DNA of 64,000 nucleotides from assembly GCA_964019135.1 (NCBI GenBank), contig OZ025263.1:37984133-38048132 (forward strand), read 5' to 3'. Numbering within the stretch: the first letter of the stretch is position 1; the number at the start of each line of letters is the position of its first letter. Below, one piece after another: positions 11,217 to 24,107 of the stretch. A program made the position numbers and the translations under genes. This DNA is from Arenicola marina (taxonomy: Eukaryota; Annelida; Polychaeta; Arenicolidae). A model generated the notes under the pieces. The model made no database searches and was not told the DNA's origin. It saw only the letters and a list, made by a program, of their open reading frames with translations.

Positions 11217-13806
11217 GAGGCTATGATACCCGTACATCCCCGAGGAAGAGAGGTGTAGATGACAGGTGAGGCTATTATACCCGTACATCCCTTAGGGAGA
11301 GAGGTGTAGATGACAGGTGAGGCTATTATACCCCTACTTCCCCCAGGAAGAGAGGTGTAGATGACAGGTGAGGCTATTATACCCGTACATCCCCGAGTAA
11401 GAGGTGTAGATGACAGGTGAGGCTATTATACCCGTACATCTCCGAGGAAGAGAGGTGTAGATGACAGGTGAGGTTATTATTCCCTACATCCCTGAGGAAG
11501 GGAGGTGTAGATGACAGGTGAGGTTATTATATTGTACATCCCTGAGGAAGACAGGTGTAGATGACAGGTGAGGCTATTATACTCTACATCCCTGAGGAAG
11601 ACAGGTGTAGATGACAGGTGAGGCTATTATACTCTACATCCCTGAGGAAGAGAGGTGTAGATGACAGGTGAGGCTATTATACCCGTACATCCCTGAGGAA
11701 GAGAGGTGTAGATGAGAGGTGAGGCTATTATACCCTACATTCCTGAGGAAGAGAGGTGTAGATGACAGGTGAGGCTATTATACCCGTACATCCCTGAGGA
11801 AGAGAGGTGTAGATGAGAGGTGAGGCTATTGTACCCGTACATCCCTTAGGGAGAGAGGTGTAGATGACAGGTGAGGCTATTATACCCCTACATCCCCAAA
11901 GAAGAGAGGTGTAGATGACAGGTGAGGCCATTATACCCTACATCCCTGAGGAAGAGAGGTGTAGGTGACCGGTGAGGCTGTTATACCCTACATCCCCGAA
12001 GAAGAGAGGTGTAGATAACAGGTGAGACTATTATAACCTACATCCCTGAGGAAGAGAGGTGTAGATGACAGGTGAGGCTATTATACCCCTACATCCCTGA
12101 GGAAGAGTGGTGTAGATGACAGGTGAGGCTATTATACCCGTACATCCCCGAGGAAGAGAGGTGTAGATGACAGGTGAGGCTATTATGCCCGTACATCCCT
12201 GAGGAAGAGAGGTGTAGGTGACCGGTGAGGCTATTATACCCGTACATCCCCGAGGAAGAGAGGTGTAGATGACAGGTGAGGCTATTATACCCGTACATCC
12301 CTGAGGAAGAGAGGTGTAGATGACAGGTGAGGCTATTATACCCCTACATCCCCAAGGAAGAGAGGTGTAGATGACCGGTGAGGCTATTATACCCTACATC
12401 CCTGAAGAAGAGAGGTGTAGATAACAGGTGAGGCTATTATAACCTACATCCCCGAGGAAGAGAGGTGTAGATGACAGGTGAGGCTATTATACCCGTACAT
12501 CCCTGAGGAAGAGAGGTGTAGGTGACCGGTGAGGCTATTATACCCTACATCCCTGAAGAAGAGAGGTGTAGATGACAGGTGAGGCTATTATACCCTACAT
12601 CCCTGAGGAAGAGAGGTGTAGATGACAGGTGAGGCTGTTATACCCGTACATCCCCGAGGAAGAGAGGTGTAGATGACAGGTGAGGCTATTATACCCGTAC
12701 ATCGCCGAGGAAGAGAGGTGTAGATGACAGGTGAGGCTATTATACCCGTACATCCCCGAGGAAGAGTGGTGTAGATGACAGGTGAGGCTATTATACCCGT
12801 ACATCGCCGAGGAAGAGAGGTGTAGATGACAGGTGAGACTATTATACCCGTACATCCCCGAGGAAGAGAGGTGTAGATGACAGGTGAGGCTATTATACCC
12901 GTACATCCCTGAGGAAGAGAGTTGTAGATGACAGGTGAGGCTATTATACCCGTACATCCCCGAGGAAGAGTGGTGTAGATGACAGGTGAGGCTATTATAC
13001 CCGTACATCCCTGAGGAAGAGAGGTGTAGATGACAGGTGAGGCTATTATACCCGTACATCCCCGAGGAAGAGTGGTGTAGATGACAGGTGAGGCTATTAT
13101 ACCCGTACATCCCTGAGGAAGAGAGGTGTAGTTGACAGGTGAGGCTATTATACCCGTACATCCCTGAGGAAGAGAGGTGTAGATGACAGGTGAGGCTATT
13201 ATACCCGTACATCCCCGAGGAAGAGAGGTGTAGATGACAGGTGAGGCTATTATACCCGTACATCCCCGAGAAAGAGAGGTGTAGATGACAGGTGAGGCTA
13301 TTATACCCGTACATCCCCGAGGAAGAGTGGTGTAGATGACAGGTGAGGCTATTATACCCGTACATCCCCGAGGAAGAGTGGTGTAGATGACAGGTGAGGC
13401 TATTATACCCGTGCATCCCCGAGTAAGAGGTGTAGATGACAGGTGAGGATATTATACCCGTACATCCCCGAGGAAGAGAGGTGTAGGTGACCGGTGAGGC
13501 TATTATACCCTACATCCCTGAAGGAGAGAGGTGTAGATAACAGGTGAGGCTATTATAACCTACATCCCCGAGGAAGAGAGGTTTTGATGTCAGGTGAGGC
13601 TATTATACCCTACATCCCTGAGGAAGAGAGGTGTAGATGACAGGTGAGGCTATTATACCCGTACATACCCGAGGAAGAGAGGTGTAGATGACAGGTGAGG
13701 CTATTATACCCTAAATCCCTGAGGAAGAGAGGTGTAGATGACAGGTGAGGCTATTATACCCGTACATCCCCGAGGAAGAGAGGTGTAGATGACAGGTGAG
13801 GCTATT
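11217..13806. repeat. Higher-order repeat, copy 2 (partner 7625-10265)
   Basis: Second copy of the 3.5-kb-offset duplication; the match stops near 13806. Its left part, with sequence from about 10270, also matches 15890-18130 at a constant offset of 5620 bp (for example GGATATCCCCGAG at 11183 and 16803). The array is therefore a mosaic of overlapping duplications rather than one regular higher-order unit. Confidence 0.75.
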
Positions 13807-15956
13807 ATACCCTACATCCCTGAGGAAGAGAGGTGTAGATGACAGGTGAGGCTATTATACCCGTACATCCCCGAGGAAGAGAGGTGTAGATGACAGGTGA
13901 GGCTATTATACCCTACATCCCTGAGGAAGAGAGGTGTAGATGACAGGTGAGGCTATTATACCCTACATCCCCGAGGAAGAGAGGTGTAGATGACAGGTGA
14001 GGCTATTATACCCGTACATCGCCGAGGAAGAGAGGTGTAGATGACAGGTGAGGCTATTATACCCGTACATCCCCGAGGAAGAGTGGTGTAGATGACAGGT
14101 GAGGCTATTATACCCGTACATCGCCGAGGAAGAGAGGTGTAGATGACAGGTGAGACTATTATACCCGTACATCCCCGAGGAAGAGAGGTGTAGATGACAG
14201 GTGAGGCTATTATACCCGTACATCCCTGAGGAAGAGAGGTGTAGATGACAGGTGAGGCTATTATACCCGTACATCCCCGAGGAAGAGTGGTGTAGATGAC
14301 AGGTGAGGCTATTATACCCGTACATCCCTGAGGAAGAGAGGTGTAGATGACAGGTGAGGCTATTATACCCGTACATCCCAGAGGAAGAGTGGTGTAGATG
14401 ACAGGTGAGGCTATTATACCCGTACATCCCCGAGGAAGAGAGTTGTAGATGACAGGTGAGGCTATTATACCCGTACATCCCCGAGGAAGAGTGGTGTAGA
14501 TGACAGGTGAGGCTATTATACCCGTACATCCCTGAGGAAGAGAGGTGTAGATGACAGGTGAGGCTATTATACCCGTACATCCCCGAGGAAGAGTGGTGTA
14601 GATGACAGGTGAGGCTATTATACCCGTACATCCCTGAGGAAGAGAGGTGTAGTTGACAGGTGAGGCTATTATACCCGTACATCCCTGAGGAAGAGAGGTG
14701 TAGATGACAGGTGAGGCTATTATACCCGTACATCCCCGAGGAAGAGAGGTGTAGATGACAGGTGAGGCTATTATACCCGTACATCCCCGAGAAAGAGAGG
14801 TGTAGATGACAGGTGAGGCTATTATACCCGTACATCCCCGAGGAAGAGTGGTGTAGATGACAGGTGAGGCTATTATACCCGTACATCCCCGAGGAAGAGT
14901 GGTGTAGATGACAGGTGAGGCTATTATACCCGTGCATCCCCGAGTAAGAGGTGTAGATGACAGGTGAGGATATTATACCCGTACATCCCCGAGGAAGAGA
15001 GGTGTAGGTGACCGGTGAGGCTATTATACCCTACATCCCTGAAGGAGAGAGGTGTAGATAACAGGTGAGGCTATTATAACCTACATCCCCGAGGAAGAGA
15101 GGTTTTGATGTCAGGTGAGGCTATTATACCCTACATCCCTGAGGAAGAGAGGTGTAGATGACAGGTGAGGCTATTATACCCGTACATACCCGAGGAAGAG
15201 AGGTGTAGATGACAGGTGAGGCTATTATACCCTAAATCCCTGAGGAAGAGAGGTGTAGATGACAGGTGAGGCTATTATACCCGTACATCCCCGAGGAAGA
15301 GAGGTGTAGATGACAGGTGAGGCTATTATACCCTACATCCCTGAGGAAGAGAGGTGTAGATGACAGGTGAGGCTATTATACCCGTACATCCCCGAGGAAG
15401 AGAGGTGTAGATGACAGGTGAGGCTATTATACCCTACATCCCTGAGGAAGAGAGGTGTAGATGACAGGTGAGGCTATTATACCCTACATCCCCGAGGAAG
15501 AGAGGTGTAGATGACAGGTGAGGCTATTATACCCGTACATCGCCGAGGAAGAGAGGTGTAGATGACAGGTGAGGCTATTATACCCGTACATCCCCGAGGA
15601 AGAGTGGTGTAGATGACAGGTGAGGCTATTATACCCGTACATCGCCGAGGAAGAGAGGTGTAGATGACAGGTGAGACTATTATACCCGTACATCCCCGAG
15701 GAAGAGAGGTGTAGATGACAGGTGAGGCTATTATACCCTTACATCCCTGAGGAAGAGAGGTGTAGATGACAGGTGAGGCTATTATACCCGTACATCCCCG
15801 AGGAAGAGTGGTGTAGATGACAGGTGAGGCTATTATACCCGTACATCCCTGAGGAAGAGAGGTGTAGATGACAGGTGAGGCTATTATACCCGTACATCCC
15901 AGAGGAAGAGTGGTGTAGATGACAGGTGAGGCTATTATACCCGTACATCCCCGAGG
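12915..15956. repeat. Tandem duplication of a 1521-bp block
   Basis: 12915-14435 and 14436-15956 match at an offset of 1521 bp (30 units). Rare variants recur at that distance: GAGTTGTAG at 12919 and 14440, GAGGATATTAT near 13445 and 14966, and the CTAAATCCCTG unit near 13712 and 15233. Confidence 0.75.
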
Positions 15957-18900
15957 AAGAGAGGTGTAGATGACAGGTGAGGCTATTATACCCGTACATC
16001 CCTGAGGAAGAGAGGTGTAGATGACAGGTGAGGCTATTATACCCGTACATCCCCGAGGAAGAGAGGTGTAGATGACAGGTGAGGCTATTATACCCGTACA
16101 TCCCTGAGGAAGAGAGGTGTAGATGACAGGTGAGGCTATTATACCCGTACATCCCCGAGGAAGAATGGTGTAGATGACAGGTGAGGCTATTATACCCGTA
16201 CATCCCTGAGGAAGAGAGGTGTAGATGACAGGTGAGGCTATTATACCCGTACATCCCCGAGGAAGAGTGGTGTAGATGACAGGTGAGGCTATTACACCCG
16301 TACATCCCCGAGTAAGAGGTGTAGATGCCAGGTGAGGCTATTATACCCGTACATCCCCGAGGAAGAGAGGTGTAGGTGACCGGTGAGGCTATTATACCCT
16401 ACATCCCTGAAGAAGAGAGGTGTAGATAACAGGTGAGGCTATTATAACCTACATCCCCGAGGAAGAGAGGTTTTGATGTCAGGTGAGGCTATTATACCCT
16501 ACATCCCTTAGGGAGAGAGGTGTAGATGACAGGTGAGGCTATTATACCCGTACATCGCCGAGGAAGAGAGGTGTAGATGACAGGTGAGGCTATTATACCC
16601 GTACATCCCCGAGGAAGAGAGGTGTAGATGACAGGTGAGGCTATTATACCCGTACATCCCTGAGGAAGAGAGGTGCAGGTGACCGGTGAGGCTATTATAC
16701 CCTACATCCCTGAAGAAGAGAGATGTAGATAACAGGTGAGGCTATTATAACCTACATCCACGAGGAAGAGAGGTGTAGATGACAGGTGAGGTTATTATAC
16801 CCGGATATCCCCGAGTAAGAGGTGTAGATGACATGTGAGGCTATTATACCCGTACATCCCCGAGGAAGAGAGGTGTAGATGACAGGTGAGGCTATTATAC
16901 CCGTACATCCCTTAGGGAGAGAGGTGTAGATGACAGGTGAGGCTATTATACCCCTACTTCCCCCAGGAAGAGAGGTGTAGATTACAGGTGAGGCTATTAT
17001 ACCCGTACATCCCCGAGTAAGAGGTGTAGATGACAGGTGAGGCTATTATACCCGTACATCTCCGAGGAAGAGAGGTGTAGATGACAAGTGAGGCTATTAT
17101 TCCCTACATCCCTGAGGAAGAGAGGTGTAGATGACAGGTGAGGTTATTATATTGTACATCCCTGAGGAAGACAGATGTAGATGACAGGTGAGGCTATTAT
17201 ACTCTACATCCCTGAGGAAGACAGGTGTAGATGACAGGTGAGGCTATTATACTCTACATCCCTGAGGAAGAGAGGTGTAGATGACAGGTGAGGCTATTAT
17301 ACCCGTACATCCCTGAGGAAGAGAGGTGTAGATGAGAGGTGAGGCTATTATACCCTACATTCCTGAGGAAGAGAGGTGTAGATGACAGGTGAGGCTATTA
17401 TACCCGTACATCCCTGAGGAAGAGAGGTGTAGATGAGAGGTGAGGCTATTATACCCGTACATCCCTTAGGGAGAGAGGTGTAGATGACATGTGGGGATAT
17501 TATACCCCTACATCCCCAAAGAAGAGAGGTGTAGATGACAGGTGAGGCCATTATACCCTACATCCCTGAGGAAGAGAGGTGTAGGTGACCGGTGAGGCTG
17601 TTATACCCTACATCCCCGAAGAAGAGAGGTGTAGATAACAGGTGAGACTATTATAACCTACATCCCTGAGGAAGAGAGGTGTGGATGACAGGTGAGGCTA
17701 TTATACCCCTACATCCCTGAGGAAGAGTGGTGTAGATGACAGGTGAGGCTATTATACCCGTACATCCCCGAGGAAGAGAGGTGTAGATGACAGGTGAGGC
17801 TATTATGCCCGTACATCCCTGAGGAAGAGAGGTGTAGGTGACCGGTGAGGCTATTATACCCGTACATCCCCGAGGAAGAGAGGTGTAGATGACAGGTGAG
17901 GCTATTATACCCGTACATCCCTGAGGAAGAGAGGTGTAGATGACAGGTGAGGCTATTATACCCCTACATCCCCAAGGAAGAGAGGTGTAGATGACCGGTG
18001 AGGCTATTATACCCTACATCCCTGAAGAAGAGAGGTGTAGATAACAGGTGAGGCTATTATAACCTACATCCCCGAGGAAGAGAGGTGTAGATGACAGGTG
18101 AGGCTATTATACCCGTACATCCCTGAGGAAGAGAGATGTAGGTGACCGGTGAGGCTATTATACCCTACATCCCTGAAGAAGAGAGGTGTAGATAACAGGT
18201 GAGGCTATTATAACCTACATCCCCGAGGAAGAGAGGTGTAGATGACAGGTGAGGTTATTATACCCGGATATCCCTGAGGAAGAGAGGTGTAGATGACAGG
18301 TGAGGCTATTATACCCGTACATCCCCGAGGAAGAGAGGTGTAGATGACAGGTGAGGCTATTATACCCGTACATCCCTTAGGGAGAGAGGTGTAGATGACA
18401 GGTGAGGCTAATATACCCCTATTTTCCCCAGGAAAAGAGGTGTAGATGACAGGTGAGGCTATTATACCCGTACATCCCCGAGTAAGAGGTGTAGATGACA
18501 GGTGAGGCTATTATACCCGTACATCCCCGAGGAAGAGAGGTGTAGATGACAGGTGAGGCTATTATACCCGTACATCCCTTAGGGAGAGAGGTGTAGATGA
18601 CAGGTGAGGCTATTATACCCTACATCCCTGAGGAAGAGAGGTGTAGATGACAGGTGAGGTTATTATATTGTACATCCCTGAGGAAGACAGGTGTAGATGA
18701 CAGGTGAGGCTATTATACTCTGCATCCCTGAGGAAGACAGGTGTAGATGACAGGTGAGGCTATTATACTCTACACCCCTGAGGAAGAGATGTGTAGATGA
18801 CAGGTGAGGCTATTATACCCGTACATCTCTTTGGGAGAGAGGTGTTGATGACAGGTGAGGCTATTATACCCTACATTCCTGAGGAAGAGTGGTGTAGATG

Positions 18901-21900
18901 ACAGGTGAGGCTATTATACCCGTACATCCCTGAGGAAGAGAGATGTAGATGAGAGGTGAGGCTATTATACCGGTACATCCCTTAGGGAGAGAGGTGTAGA
19001 TGACAGGTGAGGCTGTTATACCCTACATCCCCGAAGAAGAGTGGTGTAGATAACAGGTGAGACTATTATAACCTACATCCCCGAGGAAGAGAGGTGTAGA
19101 TGACAGGTGAGGTTATTATGCACGGATATCCCCGAGTAAGAGGTGTAGATGACAGGTGAGGCTATTATACCCGTACATCCCCGAGGAAGAGAGGTGTAGA
19201 TGACAGGTGAGGCTATTATACCCGTACATCCCTGAGGAAGAGAGGTGTAGATGAGAGGTGAGGCTATTATACCCGTACATCCCTTAGGGAGAGAGGTGTA
19301 GATGACATGTGGGGCTATTATACCCCTACATCCCCAAAGAAGAGAGGTGTAGATGACAGGTGAGGCCATTATACCCTACATCCCTGAGGAAGAGAGGTGT
19401 AGGTGACCGGTGAGGCTGTTATACCCTACATCCCCGAAGAAGAGAGGTGTAGATAACAGGTGAGACTATTATAACCTACATCCCTGAGGAAGAGAGGTGT
19501 GGATGACAGGTGAGGCTATTATACCCCTACATCCCTGAGGAAGAGTGGTGTAGATGACAGGTGAGGCTATTATACCCGTACATCCCCGAGGAAGAGAGGT
19601 GTAGATGACAGGTGAGGCTATTATGCCCGTACATCCCTGAGGAAGAGAGGTGTAGGTGACCGGTGAGGCTATTATACCCGTACATCCCCGAGGAAGAGAG
19701 GTGTAGATGACAGGTGAGGCTATTATACCCGTACATCCCTGAGGAAGAGAGGTGTAGATGACAGGTGAGGCTATTATACCCGTACATCCCTGAGGAAGAG
19801 AGATGTAGGTGACCGGTGAGGCTATTATACCCTACATCCCTGAAGAAGAGAGGTGTAGATAACAGGTGAGGCTATTATAACCTACATCCCCGAGGAAGAG
19901 AGGTGTAGATGACAGGTGAGGTTATTATACCCGGATATCCCTGAGGAAGAGAGGTGTAGATGACAGGTGAGGCTATTATACCCGTACATCCCCGAGGAAG
20001 AGAGGTGTAGATGACAGGTGAGGCTATTATACCCGTACATCCCTTAGGGAGAGAGGTGTAGATGACAGGTGAGGCTAATATACCCCTATTTTCCCCAGGA
20101 AAAGAGGTGTAGATGACAGGTGAGGCTATTATACCCGTACATCCCCGAGTAAGAGGTGTAGATGACAGGTGAGGCTATTATACCCGTACATCCCCGAGGA
20201 AGAGAGGTGTAGATGACAGGTGAGGCTATTATACCCGTACATCCCTTAGGGAGAGAGGTGTAGATGACAGGTGAGGCTATTATACCCTACATCCCTGAGG
20301 AAGAGAGGTGTAGATGACAGGTGAGGTTATTATATTGTACATCCCTGAGGAAGACAGGTGTAGATGACAGGTGAGGCTATTATACTCTGCATCCCTGAGG
20401 AAGACAGGTGTAGATGACAGGTGAGGCTATTATACTCTACACCCCTGAGGAAGAGATGTGTAGATGACAGGTGAGGCTATTATACCCGTACATCTCTTTG
20501 GGAGAGAGGTGTTGATGACAGGTGAGGCTATTATACCCTACATTCCTGAGGAAGAGTGGTGTAGATGACAGGTGAGGCTATTATACCCGTACATCCCTGA
20601 GGAAGAGAGATGTAGATGAGAGGTGAGGCTATTATACCGGTACATCCCTTAGGGAGAGAGGTGTAGATGACAGGTGAGGCTGTTATACCCTACATCCCCG
20701 AAGAAGAGTGGTGTAGATAACAGGTGAGACTATTATAACCTACATCCCCGAGGAAGAGAGGTGTAGATGACAGGTGAGGTTATTATGCACGGATATCCCC
20801 GAGTAAGAGGTGTAGATGACAGGTGAGGCTATTATACCCGTACATCCCCGAGGAAGAGAGGTGTAGATGACAGGTGGGACTATTATACCCTACATCCCTT
20901 AGGGAGAGAGGTGTAGATGACAGGTGAGGCTATTATACCCCTACTTCCCCCAGGAAGAGAGGTGTAGATGACAGGTGAGGCTATTATACCCATACATCCC
21001 CGAGTAAGAGGTGTAGATGACAGGTGAGGCTATTATACCCGTACATCCTCGAGGAAGAGAGGTGTAGATGACAGGTGAGGCTATTATACCCGTACATCCC
21101 TTAGGGAGAGAGGTGTAGATGACAGGTGAGGCTATTATACCCTACATCCCTGAGGAAGAGAGGTGTAGATGACAGGTGAGGCTATTATATTGTACATCCC
21201 TGAGGAAGACAGGTGTAGATGACAGGTGAGGCTATTATACTCTACCTCCCTGAGGAAGACAGGTGTAGATGACAGGTGAGGCTATTATACTCTACATCCC
21301 TGAGGAAGAGAGGTGTAGATGACAGGTGAGGCTATTATATTGTACATCCCTGAGAAAGAGAGGTGTAGATGACAGGTGAGGCTATTATACCCTACATCCC
21401 CGAGAAAGAGAGGTGTAGATGACAGGTGAGGCTATTATACCCTACATCCCTGAGGAAGAGAGGTGTAGATGACAGGTAAGGCTATTATACCCCTGCATCC
21501 CCAAGGAAGAGAGGTGTAGATGACAGGTGAGGCTATTATACCCCTACATCCCTGAGAAAGAGAGGTGTAGATGACAGGTGAGGCTATTATATTGTACATC
21601 CCTGAGGAAGAGAGGTGTAGATGACAGGTGAGGCTATTATACCCCTACATCCCTGAGGAAGAGAGGTGTAGATGACAGGTGAGGCTATTATACCCTACAT
21701 CCCTGAGGAAGAGAGGTGTAGATGACAGGTGAGGCTATTATACCCGTACATCCCCGAGGAAGAGAGGTGTAGATGACAGGTGAGGCTATTATACCCGTGC
21801 ATCCCCGAGGAAGAGAGGTGTAGATGACAGGTGAGGCTATTATAGCCGTACATACCTTAGGAAGAGAGGTGTAGATGACAGGTGAGGCTATTATATTGTA

Positions 21901-24107
21901 CATCCCTGAGGAAGAGAGGTGTAGATGACAGGTGAGGCTATTATACCCGTACATCCCTGAGGAAGAGAGGTGTAGATGACAGGTGAGGCTATTATACCCG
22001 TACATCCCCGAGGAAGAGAGGTGTAGATGACAGATGAGGCTATTTTACCCGTACATACCTTAGGAAGAGAGGTGTAGATGACAGGTGAGGCTATTATATT
22101 GTACATCCCTGAGGAAGAGAGGTGTAGATGACAGGTGAGGCTATTATATTGTACATCCCTGAGGAAGAGAGGTGTAGATGACAGGTGAGGCTATTATACC
22201 CTACATCCCTGAGGAAGAGAGGTGTAGATGACAGGTGAGGCTATTATATTGTACATCCCTGAGGAAGAGAGGTGTAGATGACAGGTGAGGCTATTATATT
22301 GTACATCCCTGAGGAAGAGAGGTGTAGATGACAGGTGAGGCTATTATACCCTAAATCCCTGAGGAAGAGAGGTGTAGATGACAGGTGAGGCTATTATATT
22401 GTACATCCCTGAGGAAGAGAGGTGTAGATGACAGGTGAGGCTATTATATGGTACATCCCTGAGGAAGAGAGGTGTAGATGCCAGGTGAGGCTATTATATT
22501 GTACATCCCTGAGGAAGAGAGGTGTAGACGACAGGTGAGGCTATTATACCCGTACATCCCTGAGGAAGAGAGGTGTAGATGTCAGGTGAGGCTATTATAC
22601 CTTACATCCCTGAGGAAGAGAGGTGTAGATGCCAGGTGAGGCTATTATACCCGTACATCCCTGAGGAAGAGAGGTGTAGATGTCAGGTGAGGCTATTATA
22701 TCCTACATCCCTGAGGAAGAGAGGTGTAGATGCCAGGTGAGGCTATTATATTGTACATCCCTGAGGAAGAGAGGTGTAGACGACAGGTGAGGCTATTATA
22801 CCCTACATCCCTGAGGAAGAGAGGTGTAGATGACAGGTGAGGCTATTATACCCGTACATCCCTGAGGAAGAGAGGTGTAGATGTCAGGTGAGGCTATTAT
22901 ACCCTACATCCCTGAGGAAGAGAGGTGTAGATGTCAGGTGAGGCTATTATACCCGTACATCCCTGAGGAAGAGAGGTGTAGATGACAGGTGAGGCTATTA
23001 TACCCCTACATCCCTGAGGAAGAGAGGTGTAGATGCCAGGTGAGGCTATTATACCCGTACACCCCCGAGGAAGAGAGGTGTAGATGACAGGTGAGGCTAT
23101 TATACCCGTACATCCCTGAGGAAGAGAGGTGTAGATGACAGGTGAGGCTATTATACCCGTACACCCCCGAGGAAGAGAGGTGTAGATGACAGGTGAGGCT
23201 ATTATACCCGTACATCCCTGAGGAAGAGAGGTGTAGATGCCAGGTGAGGCTATTATATTGTACATCCCTGAGGAAGAGAGGTGTAGACGACAGGTGAGGC
23301 TATTATACCCTACATCCCTGAGGAAGAGAGGTGTAGATGACAGGTGAGGCTATTATACCCGTACATCCCTGAGGAAGAGAGGTGTAGATGACAGGTGAGG
23401 CTATTATATTGTACATCCCTGAGGAAGAGAGGTGTAGATGCCAGGTGAAGCTATTATACCCGTACATCCCTGAGGAAGAGAGGTGTAGATGTCAGGTGAG
23501 GCTATTATACCCTACATCCCTGAGGAAGAGAGGTGTAGATGCCAGGTGAGGCTATTATACCCGTACATCCCTGAGGAAGAGAGGTGTGGATGTCAGGTGA
23601 GGCTATTATACCCTACATCCCTGAGGAAGAGAGGTGTAGATGTCAAGTGAGGCTATTATACCCGTACATCCCTGAGGAAGAGAGGTGTAGGTGACCGGTG
23701 AGGCTATTATACCCTACATCCCTGAAGAAGAGAGGTGTAGATAACAGGTGAGGCTATTATAACCTACATCCCCGAGGAAGAGAGGTTTTGATGTCAGGTG
23801 AGGCTATTATACCCTACATCCCTTAGGGAGAGAGGTGTAGATGACAGGTGAGGCTATTATACCCGTACATCGCCGAGGAAGAGAGGTGTAGATGACAGGT
23901 GAGGCTATTATACCCGTACATCCCCGAGGAAGAGAGGTGTAGATGACAGGTGAGGCTATTATACCCGTACATCCCTGAGGAAGAGAGGTGCAGGTGACCG
24001 GTGAGGCTATTATACCCTACATCCCTGAAGAAGAGAGATGTAGATAACAGGTGAGGCTATTATAACCTACATCCACGAGGAAGAGAGGTGTAGATGACAG
24101 GTGAGGT
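13248..24107. repeat. 10.86-kb tandem duplication, copy A
   Basis: Every landmark unit in this segment recurs in 24108-35118, at an offset of 10860 bp up to about 19785 and 11011 bp after it. The change of offset is a 151-bp (three-unit) block present in copy B near 30640-30800 but absent here. By eye I see only a few single-base differences over nearly 11 kb, which implies a recent event. Copy A holds the marker CTATTTTCCCC at about 18419 and 20086, two local copies about 1667 bp apart. Confidence 0.85.
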
